DNA of 42,416 nt, taken from contig JANSXZ010000029.1 in the NCBI GenBank assembly GCA_024742705.1, positions 1-42,416 of the forward strand. The letters run 5' to 3'. Positions 25,196-35,908 of this stretch are shown piece after piece. The position numbers were made by a program, and so were the translations under genes. The stretch comes from Paracoccaceae bacterium (GTDB lineage: Bacteria; Pseudomonadota; Alphaproteobacteria; Rhodobacterales; Rhodobacteraceae). Positions within the stretch are counted from its first letter, which is position 1, and every line of letters begins with the position of its first letter. The notes under the pieces are model-generated. The model did not search any database and was not told the DNA's origin. It saw nothing but the letters and a program-made list of their open reading frames with translations.

Positions 25196-26314
25196 GTGCA
25201 GACCGGCACCTATATCTCGGGCGTCGCGCATCTGGCCTTGCTGGGGTGGATGTTCATGGGCGATGTGTTCCGGCCCGCGCCGGAGCCGTTCGAGGTCACC
25301 GAGGTGGCGGTGATTTCGGGGGCGGATTTCGCGGCGATGGTGGCGGCGCAGGCGCCGCCGGAAGCTGCGCAACTTCCCGTGGCGCTGCCGGTGCCTGAAC
25401 CGCAGACGCCGCAGGTGCCGGTGCCTGCGGCGCCCCGGCCCGAACCCGAGAGAGCGCCCGAGCCGGTGCCCCAGATCGCGCAGCCCGCGCCGCTGCCCGA
25501 ACCGACGCCGCCTGCGCCCGAACCCGCGCCCGCCCCGGACCCCGAACCCGTGCCGGAACCCGAGCTTGCGCCAGCCCCTGAGCCTGCGCCCGAACCGGCG
25601 CCGCCCGAGGTCGTGGTCACGGCCCCGGCGTCGACACCCCGGCCGCGGCCCAGGCCCGCCGAACGGATCGCCCCCGAACCGGTGGCCGCGCCGCCGCCCG
25701 AAGCGGCACCCGATCCCGTCGCCCGCCCCGCAGTGACGCCCGAGCCGGACAGCGAAGCCAGCGAACCCGAACCGGCGCAGGCGGCCACGTCGCCCGAAGC
25801 GGCAACGACCCAGACGGTGACCGAGGCCGACACCCCCGCCGCCACCGCGCCGGCCCGTTCGCCGCGCCCGCCGGACCGGCCGGCGGCACCCACGCAGGCC
25901 GCGCGCGAAGCGACGCGCAGCGCCGTCGAGGATGCGCTGGCCGAAGCCCTTGGGGCGCCGGCCCAGGCCGCGGCCCCCGCGCCGGCCGGTCCGCCGCTTT
26001 CTGCGGGTGAGCAGGATGCGCTGCGCGTTGCGGTATCGTCGTGCTGGAATGTCGGTTCGCTGAGTTCCGAGGCCCTGCGCACCACTGTCGTCGTGGCCAT
26101 GACCATGACGCGCGAGGGCCGTCCCGAGGCTGGTTCGCTGCGGCTGGTGTCGGCTTCGGGGGGAACGGATGCCGCCGCGCGGCAGGCGTTCGAGGCGGCG
26201 CGGCGCGCCATCATCCGCTGCGGTGCCGGCGGATTTCCACTGCCGGCCGAGAAATATGCGGCCTGGCGCGAGATTGAAATGACCTTCAACCCCGAAAGGA
26301 TGCGGATCAGATGA
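25196..26314 (+). CDS. tolA: TolA-like energy transducer, Pro/Glu/Ala-rich
   Basis: The 372-residue protein sits exactly at the tolA place. Architecture: one N-terminal membrane anchor ([17 protein letters not shown], about residues 9-25), a periplasm-spanning segment very rich in Pro, Glu and Ala (about residues 60-250, PAPEP-type repeats), and a C-terminal TonB/TolA-like domain (about 265-372) with [38 protein letters not shown] and two cysteines. Enterobacterial TolA spans the periplasm with a long helix; here a proline-rich, TonB-like spacer replaces it, as is common in Rhodobacteraceae. The start is GTG 25196, 9 bp after the tolR stop. The stop overlaps the tolB start (ATGA). Confidence 0.85.
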   Translation: MQTGTYISGVAHLALLGWMFMGDVFRPAPEPFEVTEVAVISGADFAAMVAAQAPPEAAQLPVALPVPEPQTPQVPVPAAPRPEPERAPEPVPQIAQPAPLPEPTPPAPEPAPAPDPEPVPEPELAPAPEPAPEPAPPEVVVTAPASTPRPRPRPAERIAPEPVAAPPPEAAPDPVARPAVTPEPDSEASEPEPAQAATSPEAATTQTVTEADTPAATAPARSPRPPDRPAAPTQAAREATRSAVEDALAEALGAPAQAAAPAPAGPPLSAGEQDALRVAVSSCWNVGSLSSEALRTTVVVAMTMTREGRPEAGSLRLVSASGGTDAAARQAFEAARRAIIRCGAGGFPLPAEKYAAWREIEMTFNPERMRIR

Positions 26315-27636
26315 TGCGATTTCTCGGAGGATGCGTTTGTGCGCTTTTGGCGCTGGTGGCCGCTCCAGCGGTTGTGGCCCAGGGTGGCCCGCTCAGAATC
26401 GAGATCACCGAAGGGGTGATCGAGCCGCTGCCCTACGCGGTGCCCGATTTCGTGGCCGAAACCGCCAGCGCAGGCGACTACGCGGGCCGCCTTGCGCGGG
26501 TCGTGGCGGCCGATCTCAGCGGCACGGGGCTGTTTCGCGAAATCCCGTCTTCGGCCTACATCGGTTCGGTTTCGGATTTCGGCGCTGCGGTGCAGTATGC
26601 CGACTGGAAGGCGATCAACGCGCAGGCGCTGATCACTGGTGCGGTGTCGGTTGTTGGCGGGCAGTTGAATGTAAAGTTCCGTGTCTACGACGTGTTTTCG
26701 GGGGCCGAACTGGGCAACGGGCTGCAATTCGCCGGGCCCGCCGATGGCTGGCGGCGCATGGCGCACAAGGTGGCCGATGCGGTCTACAGCCGGATCACCG
26801 GTGAAACCGGCTATTTCGACAGCCGCGTTGTCTTCGTGTCGGAAACCGGCCCCAAGAACGAACGCCGCAAGCGCCTTGCGATCATGGACTACGACGGTGC
26901 GAACGTGCAGTACCTGACCGACAGTTCGGCTATCGTTCTGGCGCCACGGTTTTCGCCCACCGGCGACAGGGTTCTCTATACCAGCTATGAGACCGGGTTT
27001 CCGCGCATCTATGTTCTGGATGTGGGGCGGGTGCAGCGGCGTGTGCTCGAGGCGGGCGATGCCACCATGAGCTTTGCGCCCCGCTTCGCGCCGGATGGCA
27101 ACACGGTGGTGTTTTCGCTGACCGAAGCCGGCAACAGCGATATCTACACGCTGAACGTGGCAACGGGCGCGCGCGCGCGCCTGACAACCGCGCCGTCGAT
27201 CGAAACCGCGCCCAGCTATTCGCCCGATGGCCGCCGGATCGTCTTTGAAAGCGACCGTTCGGGAAGTCAGCAGCTCTATGTCATGGGCGCCGACGGGAGC
27301 GACCCGCGCCGCATCAGCTTTGGCGACGGCCGCTATGGCACGCCGGTCTGGTCGCCGCGCGGCGATCTCATCGCCTTCACCAAACAGAGCAAGGGGCGGT
27401 TTCACATTGGCGTGATGCGCACCGATGGATCCGAAGAGCGCCTTTTGACAGCGTCGTTTCTGGACGAGGGGCCGACATGGTCGCCCAATGGCCGTGTGAT
27501 CATGTTTGCCCGTGAAACCCGTGGCGCGGCGGGGCGGTCATCGCTCTATTCGGTCGACATCAGCGGCCGCAACCTTCAGCCGGTGCGCACGCCCGAAGGC
27601 GGCTCGGACCCGTCGTGGGGGCCGTTGCAGCGCTGA
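26311..27636 (+). CDS. tolB: Tol-Pal system beta-propeller protein TolB
   Basis: TolB is a periplasmic protein that shuttles between Pal, TolA and the outer membrane. The 441-residue precursor has a Sec signal peptide ([23 protein letters not shown], cleavage near residue 23). An N-terminal alpha/beta domain ([14 protein letters not shown]) is followed by a six-bladed propeller of WD40-like PD40 repeats ([63 protein letters not shown]). The start ATG 26311 overlaps the tolA stop by 4 nt. Confidence 0.96.
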   Translation: MMRFLGGCVCALLALVAAPAVVAQGGPLRIEITEGVIEPLPYAVPDFVAETASAGDYAGRLARVVAADLSGTGLFREIPSSAYIGSVSDFGAAVQYADWKAINAQALITGAVSVVGGQLNVKFRVYDVFSGAELGNGLQFAGPADGWRRMAHKVADAVYSRITGETGYFDSRVVFVSETGPKNERRKRLAIMDYDGANVQYLTDSSAIVLAPRFSPTGDRVLYTSYETGFPRIYVLDVGRVQRRVLEAGDATMSFAPRFAPDGNTVVFSLTEAGNSDIYTLNVATGARARLTTAPSIETAPSYSPDGRRIVFESDRSGSQQLYVMGADGSDPRRISFGDGRYGTPVWSPRGDLIAFTKQSKGRFHIGVMRTDGSEERLLTASFLDEGPTWSPNGRVIMFARETRGAAGRSSLYSVDISGRNLQPVRTPEGGSDPSWGPLQR

Positions 27637-27715
27637 GTGGCGACATTTGCAACACGCAGGCCCTGTGTTAGGCTGATACGCGAGCATAAATAAGCCCGAA
27701 CAAATGAGGCAACCC

Positions 27716-28234
27716 ATGAACACCCTGACCCGCATCGCAACCGTCCTGGCCTTCGGGCTGTTGTCGGCCTGCGCCCAAAACAGCTTTGACGGCAATGAAA
27801 CCGCGCTGACCGGCCTTCCCGGCGGCGCCGGAGCGGGCGACCTGTCGGCGGATGCGTCCGACCCGACGTCGGCGGCGTATTTCCAGAAGGCGATCGGCGA
27901 CCGGGTGCTGTTTCCGGTCGATCAATCGACGCTGACCGCCGAGGCGCAGTCGGTGCTGGCCGCACAGGCGCAATGGCTGTCGGCGAACCCCGACTACATC
28001 GCCAACATCGAAGGCCATGCCGACGAACAGGGCACCCGCGAATACAACCTTGCACTGGGCGCCAGGCGCGCAAACGCCGCCCGCGAATACCTGGTGTCGC
28101 AGGGCATCGCCGGCGACCGGCTGCGCACGGTCAGCTTCGGCAAGGAACGTCCGGTCGAGATTTGCAGCGACGAAAGCTGCTACGCCAAGAACCGCCGCGC
28201 CGTTACGGTTCTGGCCTCTGGTCTGACGGGGTAA
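27716..28234 (+). CDS. pal: Peptidoglycan-associated lipoprotein Pal
   Basis: Pal is an outer-membrane lipoprotein that binds peptidoglycan and TolB. The 172-residue precursor has a lipoprotein signal with lipobox LSAC (Cys19). A linker and an OmpA-like domain follow: LFPVDQSTLTAEAQSVLAAQ, IEGHADEQGTREYNLALGARRANAAREYL and VSFGKERP with RRA near the end. The ATG at 27716 has GAGG 7 bp upstream; an upstream in-frame ATG (27704) gives only four extra residues and no SD. A 79-bp gap after tolB leaves room for a separate promoter or regulatory site. Confidence 0.96.
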   Translation: MNTLTRIATVLAFGLLSACAQNSFDGNETALTGLPGGAGAGDLSADASDPTSAAYFQKAIGDRVLFPVDQSTLTAEAQSVLAAQAQWLSANPDYIANIEGHADEQGTREYNLALGARRANAAREYLVSQGIAGDRLRTVSFGKERPVEICSDESCYAKNRRAVTVLASGLTG

Positions 28235-28239
28235 GGGCG

Positions 28240-29073
28240 ATGCGGGGTTTCGGCGGGCTCATTCTCGGGGTTCTGATCTGGGCCGCGCCGCTGGCGGGCC
28301 CGCTGGCGGCGCAGGACCGGGCGCGCACGCTGGCCGATATTCGCCAGGAGTTGACCGTGCTCTACGTTGAAATCCAGAAGCTGCGCCGCGAACTTTCGAC
28401 AACCGGCGGCGCTGCGGGCGTGTCGGGCGGCGGCAGTATTCTTGACCGTGTCAACGGCATCGAGGCCGAGATGCAGCGCCTGACCGCGCAGACCGAGCAG
28501 TTGCAGTACCGCATCGAACAGGTCGTGCGCGACGGCACGAACCGCATCGGCGATCTGGAATTCCGGCTTGTCGAACTGGAGGGCGGCGATGTGGGCCAAC
28601 TGAGCCAGACCACCACCCTGGGCGGCGATGCCACCGTGCAGCCGCCGGCGCCGGCGGTGCCCCCCGCCGCCACGCAGGGCACGCAGCTTGCGGTGGGCGA
28701 AGAGGCAGATTTCAGGGCCGCCAACGACGCGCTGGCCGCCGGCAACCACGCCGAGGCGGCATCGCGGTTCGCGGCCTTCAGCGAAAGCTATCCGGGCAGC
28801 CCGCTCGAGGCCGAGGCGGCCTTGGGCCGGGGGCGCGCGCTGGAGGCGATGGGCGACACCCGTGAAGCCGCGCGCGCCTATCTTCTGAGCTACTCCACCG
28901 ATCCTGCCGGCCCCGCAGCGCCGCAGGCGGTGCTGTTGCTGGGCACCGCGCTGGGCGCGCTGGGCAAATCCCAGGAGGCCTGCCTGACCCTTGGCGAGAT
29001 CGCCACGCGGTATCCCGGCACCGCGGCGGTGTCCGAAGCGGCGCGCGAGATGGCCGAACTCGGCTGCGGGTGA
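28240..29073 (+). CDS. cpoB: Cell division coordinator CpoB (YbgF)
   Basis: CpoB is a periplasmic protein that links Tol-Pal to peptidoglycan synthesis at the septum. The 277-residue precursor has a signal peptide (MRGFGGLILGVLIWAAPLAGPLAAQ, cleavage after Ala24). A coiled coil at about residues 30-115 (ILDRVNGIEAEMQRLTAQTEQLQYRIEQVV) is followed by a low-complexity linker and TPR repeats to the end (FRAANDALAAGNHAEAASRFAAFSESYPGS). The ATG at 28240 follows the pal stop by 5 bp with AAGGG; the longer upstream frame overlaps pal and was rejected. The stop overlaps the tilS start (GTGA). Confidence 0.92.
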   Translation: MRGFGGLILGVLIWAAPLAGPLAAQDRARTLADIRQELTVLYVEIQKLRRELSTTGGAAGVSGGGSILDRVNGIEAEMQRLTAQTEQLQYRIEQVVRDGTNRIGDLEFRLVELEGGDVGQLSQTTTLGGDATVQPPAPAVPPAATQGTQLAVGEEADFRAANDALAAGNHAEAASRFAAFSESYPGSPLEAEAALGRGRALEAMGDTREAARAYLLSYSTDPAGPAAPQAVLLLGTALGALGKSQEACLTLGEIATRYPGTAAVSEAAREMAELGCG

Positions 29074-30344
29074 GCGCGGCGCGGCGCGACATCGTCGGTG
29101 CCATTGCTGCGGGGTTGCGGCCCTGGCCCGAACGTCTGGGCGTCGCGGTGTCGGGCGGCGGGGATTCCCTGGCGCTGATGCACGCGCTGGCGCGGCTGCG
29201 CGCCCAGGGCGGTCCGGCGCTGTGGATCGCGACGGTGGATCATCGGCTGCGCCCCGAGGCGGCGGCCGAGGCGGCGCGGGTCGCGGCGGCGGCGGCAGAT
29301 CTGGGGTTGCCCCATGACACGCTGCAATGGGACGATGCCGCGCCCGGCGGATCGGGAAATTTGCAGGCCGCCGCGCGCGCGGCCCGATACCGGCTGCTGA
29401 CCGGGTGGGCCGGCGCGCGCGACCTCGCGCATGTGGCGCTGGGCCATACCGCCGACGATCAGGCCGAAACGCTGCTGATGCGGTTGGCGCGCGCGCCCGG
29501 CGTCGACGGATTGTCGGGCATGGCGCCGCGCCGCCGGGCCGGCGGTATCTGTCTGCTGCGCCCGGCGCTGACGCTGGCGCGGGCGGATCTGCGCGCCTTT
29601 CTGGCCGATCAGGGCATCGTCTGGAGCGAGGATCCGTCGAATTCCGACATGACCTATGACCGGATCAAGGCCCGCGCCCTGCTGGCGGCGGGGCGCCGGC
29701 TGGGGCTGTCGGTGCGGGGGCTGGCGGATGTGGCGGCCAATATGGCGCGGGCACGCGACGCGCTGGATCACTACACCGCCATGGCGGCGCGTGATCTGGC
29801 CGACGTCAGGGCCGGCGCGGTGGTTCTGGCAAGGGACGGGTTTGGCGCGCTGCCGCCGGAAACCGCGCGCCGGCTGTTGTCGGGCGCCGTGGTGTGGGTG
29901 ACGGCGGCGGATTATCCGCCGCGCCGCGCGCCGCTGGCGGCCGCGCTGGCGGCAGCGGGCGCGGGCGGATCGGCAACGCTGGCCGGCGCGCGCGTTCTGG
30001 TGCGCGGCGGATACATCTGGATCGCGCGCGAATTCAACGCGGTGCGCGCGGTTGCCACGGCGCCGGGTGCGGCGTGGGATCGCCGGTGGCGGATCGCGGC
30101 GGCGCCCGGCGCGGCCACGGGGCCGCGCCCCGTGCTGCGGGTGGCCGCGCTGGGGCCCGGCGGTCTGGCGCAATGCCCGGACTGGCGCGCCCTTGGGGTG
30201 CCGCGTGCGGTGCTGATGGCCACTCCGGCGTTGTGGCAAGGCCAGCGGTTGTGCGCCGCGCCGGCGGTACAACCGGCGCCGGGCGTGGCCGTCACGGCGC
30301 CGGGCGACACAGAAGACTTCGTCGCCGCGCTATTATCTCATTGA
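29070..30344 (+). CDS. tilS: tRNA(Ile)-lysidine synthase TilS
   Basis: TilS converts C34 of the CAU-anticodon tRNA-Ile to lysidine, which switches its decoding to AUA. The 424-residue product has the N-type ATP-pyrophosphatase P-loop SGGGDS (residues 28-33), [13 protein letters not shown] and [28 protein letters not shown], followed by a less conserved C-terminal part. The start is GTG 29070 overlapping the cpoB stop by 4 nt. Its location between tol-pal and ftsH is frequent in alphaproteobacteria. Confidence 0.94.
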   Translation: MSAARRDIVGAIAAGLRPWPERLGVAVSGGGDSLALMHALARLRAQGGPALWIATVDHRLRPEAAAEAARVAAAAADLGLPHDTLQWDDAAPGGSGNLQAAARAARYRLLTGWAGARDLAHVALGHTADDQAETLLMRLARAPGVDGLSGMAPRRRAGGICLLRPALTLARADLRAFLADQGIVWSEDPSNSDMTYDRIKARALLAAGRRLGLSVRGLADVAANMARARDALDHYTAMAARDLADVRAGAVVLARDGFGALPPETARRLLSGAVVWVTAADYPPRRAPLAAALAAAGAGGSATLAGARVLVRGGYIWIAREFNAVRAVATAPGAAWDRRWRIAAAPGAATGPRPVLRVAALGPGGLAQCPDWRALGVPRAVLMATPALWQGQRLCAAPAVQPAPGVAVTAPGDTEDFVAALLSH

Positions 30345-30379
30345 ACCGGATCAGATCATGTCTATCTTGTCATCAACCC

Positions 30380-30401
30380 GGAGCCACGCTGCTGTGGCTC
30401 C
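30380..30401 (+). other. Perfect hairpin in the ftsH leader
   Basis: GGAGCCAC (30380-30387) pairs with GTGGCTCC (30394-30401) around a 6-nt loop, between tilS and the ftsH ribosome-binding site (GGAG at 30410). No T run follows, so termination is unlikely. It may be an attenuator-like or mRNA-processing structure at the tilS/ftsH boundary; this is inference. Confidence 0.5.
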
Positions 30402-30421
30402 GCATTGTTGGGAGATTATCC

Positions 30422-32347
30422 TTGGGTAATGCACGCAATATCGCCTTTTGGGTCGTCCTGTTCCTGTTGATCCTCGCGTTGTTCAACCTGTTCAGCGGAA
30501 CCGGCAGCACCCTTCAGAGCCGCGAAATCAGCTATTCCGAATTCGTCAGTTCCGTACGCGGCGGCGATGTCAGCCAGGTCACGCTGGACGGTGAGCAGGT
30601 CAGGTTCCGCGGATCGGATGGCGTCGATTATGTCACGATCAAACCGGAAGACGCCGAAATCACTGAATTGTTGATCGCCAACGACATTCCGGTCAAGGCC
30701 GAACAACAGCAGCAATCGGGGTTCCAGACCTTCCTGGTGTCGCTGTTGCCGTTCCTTTTGTTGATCGGCGTCTGGGTTTATTTCATGAACCGGATGCAGG
30801 GCGGCGGCAAAGGCGGCGCGATGGGCTTTGGCAAGTCCAAGGCGAAAATGCTGACCGAAAAGCACGGCCGCGTCACCTTTGATGACGTGGCGGGCATCGA
30901 CGAGGCGAAAGAAGAACTGGAAGAGATCGTGGAATTCCTGCGCAATCCGCAGAAATTCTCGCGGTTGGGCGGCAAGATCCCGAAGGGGGCGCTGCTGGTT
31001 GGCCCTCCGGGCACCGGTAAGACGCTGCTGGCGCGCGCCATCGCGGGCGAGGCGGGTGTGCCGTTCTTCACCATCTCGGGTTCGGATTTTGTCGAGATGT
31101 TCGTGGGCGTCGGCGCCAGCCGTGTGCGCGACATGTTCGAGCAGGCGAAGAAGAACGCGCCCTGCATCGTGTTCATCGACGAAATCGACGCCGTGGGCCG
31201 GCACCGTGGTGCGGGCTATGGCGGCGGCAACGACGAACGCGAACAGACGCTGAACCAGCTTCTGGTCGAAATGGATGGCTTTGAGGCGAATGAAGGCGTG
31301 ATCATCATCGCCGCCACCAACCGCAAGGACGTTCTTGACCCCGCGCTGCTGCGTCCGGGCCGTTTTGACCGTCAAGTGACGGTGGGCAACCCCGACATCA
31401 AGGGCCGCGAGAAGATCCTGGGCGTACACGCGCGCAAGACGCCGCTGGGCCCGGATGTGGATCTGCGGATCATCGCGCGCGGCACCCCCGGCTTTTCGGG
31501 CGCCGATCTGGCCAACCTCGTGAACGAGGCGGCACTGATGGCGGCGCGTGTCGGACGCCGGTTCGTGACGATGGAGGACTTCGAATTCGCCAAGGACAAG
31601 ATCATGATGGGCGCGGAACGGCGCAGCATGGTCCTGACCCAGGATCAGCGCGAAAAGACCGCCTATCATGAGGCCGGCCATGCGATTGTGGGGATCAACC
31701 TGCCTAAATGCGATCCGGTCTACAAGGCCACGATCATTCCGCGCGGCGGCGCTCTGGGCATGGTCATGAGCCTGCCGGAAATGGACAAGTTGCAGATGTT
31801 CAAGGACGAAGCCGAACAGCGCATCGCCATGACAATGGCGGGCAAGGCGGCGGAAATCCTGAAGTACGGCAAGAACGAGGTGTCCTCGGGCCCGGTGGGC
31901 GACATCATGCAGGCCAGCCAGCTGGCCCGCGCGATGGTCATGCGGTACGGCATGTCCGACAAGGTCGGCAACGTCGATTACCAGGAGGCCGCGGAAGGCT
32001 ATCAGGCGAATGGCGGGGCCGGCGGTTTCTCGGTTTCGGCGGCCACGAAGGAGCTGATCGAATCCGAGGTGAAGCGGATCATCGACGAAGGCTATGCCAC
32101 CGCGGAACGGCTGCTTCAGGAAAACTGGGAGGCCTTCGAACGGTTGGCCCAGGGTCTGCTTGAATATGAAACGCTGACCGGCGAAGAAATCCAGCGCGTG
32201 ATCCGGGGCGAACCGCCACAGAAAGAAGACGATCAGGACGATACGCCCGCGGGCAACGCGCCCAGCGTCACGGCGATCCCCAAGACCAAGCCGAAACGTC
32301 CGCCGAGCGACGGTGCGATCGACCCCGAGCCCGAACCTTCGGCCTGA
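30422..32347 (+). CDS. ftsH: ATP-dependent zinc metalloprotease FtsH
   Basis: FtsH is a membrane-anchored AAA+ hexameric protease for misfolded membrane proteins and selected regulators. The 641-residue protein has an N-terminal membrane helix (about 7-25), a periplasmic domain, and a second helix (about 100-120, [18 protein letters not shown]). Walker A is GPPGTGKT (Lys200), Walker [16 protein letters not shown], and the second region of homology [11 protein letters not shown]. The zinc motif is HEAGH (416-420), and the C-terminal tail is acidic. No suitable ATG exists; TTG 30422 ([11 protein letters not shown]) with GGGAG 8 bp upstream fits the family N-terminus and length. The longer upstream frame is a shadow of tilS. 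Confidence 0.96.
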   Translation: MGNARNIAFWVVLFLLILALFNLFSGTGSTLQSREISYSEFVSSVRGGDVSQVTLDGEQVRFRGSDGVDYVTIKPEDAEITELLIANDIPVKAEQQQQSGFQTFLVSLLPFLLLIGVWVYFMNRMQGGGKGGAMGFGKSKAKMLTEKHGRVTFDDVAGIDEAKEELEEIVEFLRNPQKFSRLGGKIPKGALLVGPPGTGKTLLARAIAGEAGVPFFTISGSDFVEMFVGVGASRVRDMFEQAKKNAPCIVFIDEIDAVGRHRGAGYGGGNDEREQTLNQLLVEMDGFEANEGVIIIAATNRKDVLDPALLRPGRFDRQVTVGNPDIKGREKILGVHARKTPLGPDVDLRIIARGTPGFSGADLANLVNEAALMAARVGRRFVTMEDFEFAKDKIMMGAERRSMVLTQDQREKTAYHEAGHAIVGINLPKCDPVYKATIIPRGGALGMVMSLPEMDKLQMFKDEAEQRIAMTMAGKAAEILKYGKNEVSSGPVGDIMQASQLARAMVMRYGMSDKVGNVDYQEAAEGYQANGGAGGFSVSAATKELIESEVKRIIDEGYATAERLLQENWEAFERLAQGLLEYETLTGEEIQRVIRGEPPQKEDDQDDTPAGNAPSVTAIPKTKPKRPPSDGAIDPEPEPSA

Positions 32348-32371
32348 TCCACGCAACGGCCGCGAACAGCG

Positions 32372-32408
32372 CCCCCGGTCCCGCCAAGTGCAGGGCCGGG
32401 GGTTTTTC
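32372..32408 (+). terminator. Intrinsic terminator of ftsH
   Basis: CCCCCGG-T-CCC pairs with GGG-CCGGGGG with one bulged base and a loop of about 10 nt, immediately followed by TTTTTCTT. It lies 25 bp after the ftsH stop and should end the Tol-Pal/tilS/ftsH transcription unit. Confidence 0.85.
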
Positions 32409-32662
32409 TTGCGATGCGCCCCTGTCAATGCCGTGCGGATCGACGATGCCGGCACCGGCAGGTGCCAGGCCCGCCCGCTTCGTCGCTGTGCCCGCCGAGG
32501 GCCTGTGCCGGCCGGCACCGGGGCGCCGGGTGCCTGTTCTGTGACGTCCCTGAATCGGTTCCGGGGTTCCATCGCACGGGCGCATGGCATTGCGATTGAC
32601 TCTGAAGGCGCGGGTGGGCTTTCTGCCCGGAGAAGGCGCAGCGAACAGAAGGGGGCACGCCG
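32409..32662. other. Intergenic region without recognised gene
   Basis: These 254 bp between the ftsH terminator and the MOSC gene hold no recognisable coding sequence. Two small hairpins use the same stem, GGCACC/GGTGCC (32451-32466 with a 4-nt loop and 32514-32534 with a 9-nt loop). A TTGACT hexamer at 32596-32601 could be a -35 box for the MOSC gene, but no good -10 follows. Confidence 0.5.
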
Positions 32663-33238
32663 ATGGCGGTGCTGAAGGACAGTGGGTTTCGGGGCCGGGT
32701 GGAATGGCTGGGCGTTGCAGCGCCCGACGGCTTGCGCTCGACGCCATGCGATGCGCTGGAACTGGGCTTTGGCGGCATCGCGGGCGCGCGCCACGAGGGC
32801 GTCAACCGGCCTTCTTGCGTGCGGGTCAAAGACCTTTACCCGCGCGGCACCGAAATCCGCAATGTGCGTCAGCTGACGGTGCTATGCGCCGCGCAGATGG
32901 CGGAGATTGCCGAAGGTATCGACCTTGCTGCGCTGGATCCCGCGCTGCTGGGCGCGAACCTGGTGCTGCGGGGGATCCCCGATTTCACGCATGTGCCGCC
33001 TTCCGCGCGGCTGCAGGGGCCTTCGGGCGCCACGCTGACACTGGACATGGAGAACCTGCCCTGCGTATTGCCGGGCCGCGAGATCGAGGCCGAGACGCCC
33101 GGACACGGCAAGGCGTTCAAGGTTGCGGCCGTCGGCAAGCGGGGTGTGACCGCCTGGGTCGAAAGGCCTGGCGCCATCGCGCTGGGTGACGAACTGACGC
33201 TTTTCGTGCCGGCCCAGCGGCCGTGGCGGCCCGCATGA
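32663..33238 (+). CDS. MOSC domain protein
   Basis: The 191-residue protein matches small single-domain MOSC proteins, relatives of the C-terminal domain of molybdenum cofactor sulfurase; some bind molybdopterin and reduce N-hydroxylated compounds. Supporting segments are SGFRGRVEWLGVAAPDGLRS, HEGVNRPSCVRVKDLYPRGTEIRNVRQLTVL, LGANLVLRGIPDF, GKAFKVAAVGKRGVTAWVERPGAIALGDELTL. The start ATG 32663 has AAGGGGG 8 bp upstream. The true substrate is unknown. Confidence 0.82.
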   Translation: MAVLKDSGFRGRVEWLGVAAPDGLRSTPCDALELGFGGIAGARHEGVNRPSCVRVKDLYPRGTEIRNVRQLTVLCAAQMAEIAEGIDLAALDPALLGANLVLRGIPDFTHVPPSARLQGPSGATLTLDMENLPCVLPGREIEAETPGHGKAFKVAAVGKRGVTAWVERPGAIALGDELTLFVPAQRPWRPA

Positions 33239-33299
33239 TCGCAGGCGGGGCCGGCGCCATGCCCTGTCACCGGGGCCGAATGGCATTGCGAGGCGGGCG

Positions 33300-34025
33300 A
33301 TGACCTGGCCAGCCTATGATCTGTTCGAAATCTCCGGGCTTCTCGGGGTTGCGCTGTATCTTTTCTCGTATGCGGCGCTGCAATCGGGCATCCTGAAGGG
33401 GGCCAGCTATACCTACGCGCTGCTGAACATGCTTGCCGCGGCGCTGGTCCTGCTTTCGCTGACGCGCGAATGGAACCTGTCGTCGGCGCTGATCCAGATC
33501 AGCTGGATCACCATATCGGTGGTCGGGCTGACGCGGGTCTGGCTGCTGACGATGGCGCTGCGGTTCTCGGAAGAAGAGGCCGAACTGGTCGCCCGGCGCT
33601 TTCCGACAATGCGCCGTCTGGATGCGCGACGGTTGCTGAACAAGGGCGTGTGGCGCGATCTGGACGAGGGCGATGTGTTGCTGGAACATCACCAGCCGGT
33701 GGAAACCCTGAGCTATCTCTACAAGGGCGGCGCCGATATCGAGATCGGCTACAACGTGATCGCCGAAGTGGGCGATGGCGAGTTTCTGGGCGAGATGGCC
33801 TGCCTGGCCAAGGGGCCGGCCAGCGCGACGGTGCGGATCAATCAGCCCAGCCGGGTCTTTTCCATCGCCTCGGACGACTTGCGGCGCATGATCCGTCGCA
33901 ACCCCGATCTTGGATCCCACCTGGAATTCGCTTTTGCCGGCAATATCCGCGCCAAGCTGATCGCCACGAACGCGCTGCTGGATCAGGCGCTGCACGAACA
34001 GCAGAAAGGTGCAGCCGCCGAATAG
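33300..34025 (+). CDS. Membrane protein with cyclic-nucleotide-binding fold
   Basis: The 241-residue protein has three N-terminal membrane segments (about residues 8-28, 38-55, 63-85; YDLFEISGLLGVALYLFSYAALQ, YALLNMLAAALVLLSL, LIQISWITISVVGLTRVWLL). A cytoplasmic cNMP-binding-type beta barrel follows at about residues 115-220. The phosphate-binding cassette reads GEFLGEMACLAKGPASATV: the Gly-Glu is kept, but the Arg normally found in PRxAT is replaced (PASAT), so cyclic nucleotide binding in the usual manner is doubtful. The layout resembles the CBU_0592-like plus CNBD (Popeye-like) architecture. The ATG at 33300 has GGCGGGCG upstream. Function unknown. Confidence 0.8.
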   Translation: MTWPAYDLFEISGLLGVALYLFSYAALQSGILKGASYTYALLNMLAAALVLLSLTREWNLSSALIQISWITISVVGLTRVWLLTMALRFSEEEAELVARRFPTMRRLDARRLLNKGVWRDLDEGDVLLEHHQPVETLSYLYKGGADIEIGYNVIAEVGDGEFLGEMACLAKGPASATVRINQPSRVFSIASDDLRRMIRRNPDLGSHLEFAFAGNIRAKLIATNALLDQALHEQQKGAAAE

Positions 34026-34189
34026 ATCAAGGCGCCGGTTTCGGATCGGAAACGCCTATGACGCCCGGCGACGTTTCATGTCGTGAATGTGTCGCAATCC
34101 GTTCTGCCGCACGGGTTTCGCGGCGTTAGGCATTGTGCCAGCTTCGGGGCATCCCCGACGCCCAGGGATTTTCAATCAGGACCGGCCCA

Positions 34190-35866
34190 ATGAGCTTCAA
34201 AACGGACATCGAAATCGCGCGCGAGGCGAAGAAGAAACCGATTCAGGAAATCGGCGCCAAGCTGGGGATTTCCAGCGACGATCTGCTGCCCTATGGCCAC
34301 GACAAGGCCAAGGTCAGCCAATCGTTCATCAATTCGGTCCAGGACCGGCCGAACGGCAAGCTGATTCTGGTCACGGCAATCAACCCGACTCCGGCGGGCG
34401 AGGGCAAGACCACCACGACCGTGGGACTGGGCGACGGGCTGAACCGCATCGGCAAGAATGCCTGCGTCTGTATCCGCGAGGCATCGCTGGGGCCGAACTT
34501 CGGCATGAAGGGCGGCGCGGCTGGCGGCGGTTTCGCGCAGATCGTGCCGATGGAAGAAATGAACCTGCATTTCACCGGCGATTTTCACGCCATCACCAGT
34601 GCGCACAACCTGTTGTCGGCGATGATCGACAATCACATCTACTGGGGCAACGATCTGGAGATCGACACGCGCCGCGTTGTCTGGCGCCGTGTTGTCGACA
34701 TGAACGACCGCGCGTTGCGCCAGATCACGGCCTCTCTGGGCGGGGTCAGCAACGGCTTCCCGCGCGAGGCCGGATTTGACATCACCGTGGCCTCGGAGGT
34801 GATGGCGATCCTGTGCCTGGCCCGCGATCTGGACGATCTGCAAAAGCGGCTGGGCGATATGATCGTGGCGTACCGGCGCGACCGGTCGCCTGTCTATGCG
34901 CGTGACATCAAGGCCGATGGCGCGATGACGGTGCTGTTGAAGGACGCGATGCAGCCGAACCTGGTGCAGACGCTGGAAAACAACCCGGCGTTCGTGCACG
35001 GCGGTCCGTTTGCCAATATCGCCCACGGCTGCAATTCGGTGATCGCGACCACCACGGCATTGAAGCTGGCCGATTATGTGGTGACCGAGGCGGGCTTTGG
35101 CGCCGACCTGGGGGCCGAGAAGTTCATGAACATCAAGTGCCGCAAGGCAGGCCTGGCGCCCGCGGCCGTTGTTCTGGTTGCGACGGTGCGGGCGATGAAG
35201 ATGAACGGCGGCGTCGCCAAGGCCGATCTGGGCAGCGAGAACGTGGCGGCCGTGGAAAAAGGCTGTGCCAACCTGGGCCGGCATATCGAGAACGTCAAAA
35301 GCTTTGGCGTGCCCGTGGTCGTCGCGATCAACCATTTCGTGACAGATACCGACGCCGAGGTGCAGGCGGTGAAGGATTTCGTGGCCGCGCAGGGATCCGA
35401 GGCGATCCTGTCGCGGCATTGGGAGCTGGGATCCGAAGGCTCGGCCGACCTGGCGCGCCGTGTTGCCGAGATTGCCGATGCGGGCATGGCCAATTTCGCG
35501 CCGATTTATCCCGACGAGATGCCGCTGTTTGAAAAGATCGAAACCGTGGCGCGCCGGATCTATCGTGCCGACGAGGTGTTGATGGACCAGAAGATCCGCA
35601 ACCAGCTGAAAGATTGGGAAGCGCAGGGGTATGGCAAGCTGCCGGTGTGCATGGCCAAGACCCAATACAGCTTTACCACGGATCCCGAACGGCGCGGCGC
35701 GCCCACCGGGTTCAGCGTTCCGGTGCGTGAGGTGCGGTTGAGCGCGGGAGCGGGCTTTGTCGTGGCCATCTGCGGCGAGATCATGACCATGCCGGGCCTG
35801 CCGCGGGTGCCTTCGGCCGAAGCGATCCGTCTGAATGAAGCGGGACAGGTGGAAGGCCTGTTCTGA
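34190..35866 (+). CDS. fhs: Formate--tetrahydrofolate ligase
   Basis: This enzyme makes 10-formyl-THF from formate, THF and ATP, feeding purine and one-carbon pools; in marine Rhodobacteraceae it also takes part in C1 oxidation from methylated compounds. The 558-residue product is of normal length. The nucleotide loop is [15 protein letters not shown] (Lys73). [56 protein letters not shown] and [22 protein letters not shown] are diagnostic. The start ATG 34190 with AGGA upstream was chosen over an in-frame ATG at 34133, whose extra residues are not family-like. It is followed by a 3'-end repeat and by folD, the next enzyme in the pathway. Confidence 0.96.
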   Translation: MSFKTDIEIAREAKKKPIQEIGAKLGISSDDLLPYGHDKAKVSQSFINSVQDRPNGKLILVTAINPTPAGEGKTTTTVGLGDGLNRIGKNACVCIREASLGPNFGMKGGAAGGGFAQIVPMEEMNLHFTGDFHAITSAHNLLSAMIDNHIYWGNDLEIDTRRVVWRRVVDMNDRALRQITASLGGVSNGFPREAGFDITVASEVMAILCLARDLDDLQKRLGDMIVAYRRDRSPVYARDIKADGAMTVLLKDAMQPNLVQTLENNPAFVHGGPFANIAHGCNSVIATTTALKLADYVVTEAGFGADLGAEKFMNIKCRKAGLAPAAVVLVATVRAMKMNGGVAKADLGSENVAAVEKGCANLGRHIENVKSFGVPVVVAINHFVTDTDAEVQAVKDFVAAQGSEAILSRHWELGSEGSADLARRVAEIADAGMANFAPIYPDEMPLFEKIETVARRIYRADEVLMDQKIRNQLKDWEAQGYGKLPVCMAKTQYSFTTDPERRGAPTGFSVPVREVRLSAGAGFVVAICGEIMTMPGLPRVPSAEAIRLNEAGQVEGLF

Positions 35867-35908
35867 GCGGAACGCGGCGCGCGGCACCTGATGGCGCGCG
35901 CCGCCTGC

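Noticed and set aside
25383..25610. Repetitive Pro-Glu-Ala codons as a possible DNA repeat array
   Set aside because: The repetition is explained by the proline-rich spacer of TolA; units are irregular and not a CRISPR or tandem satellite.
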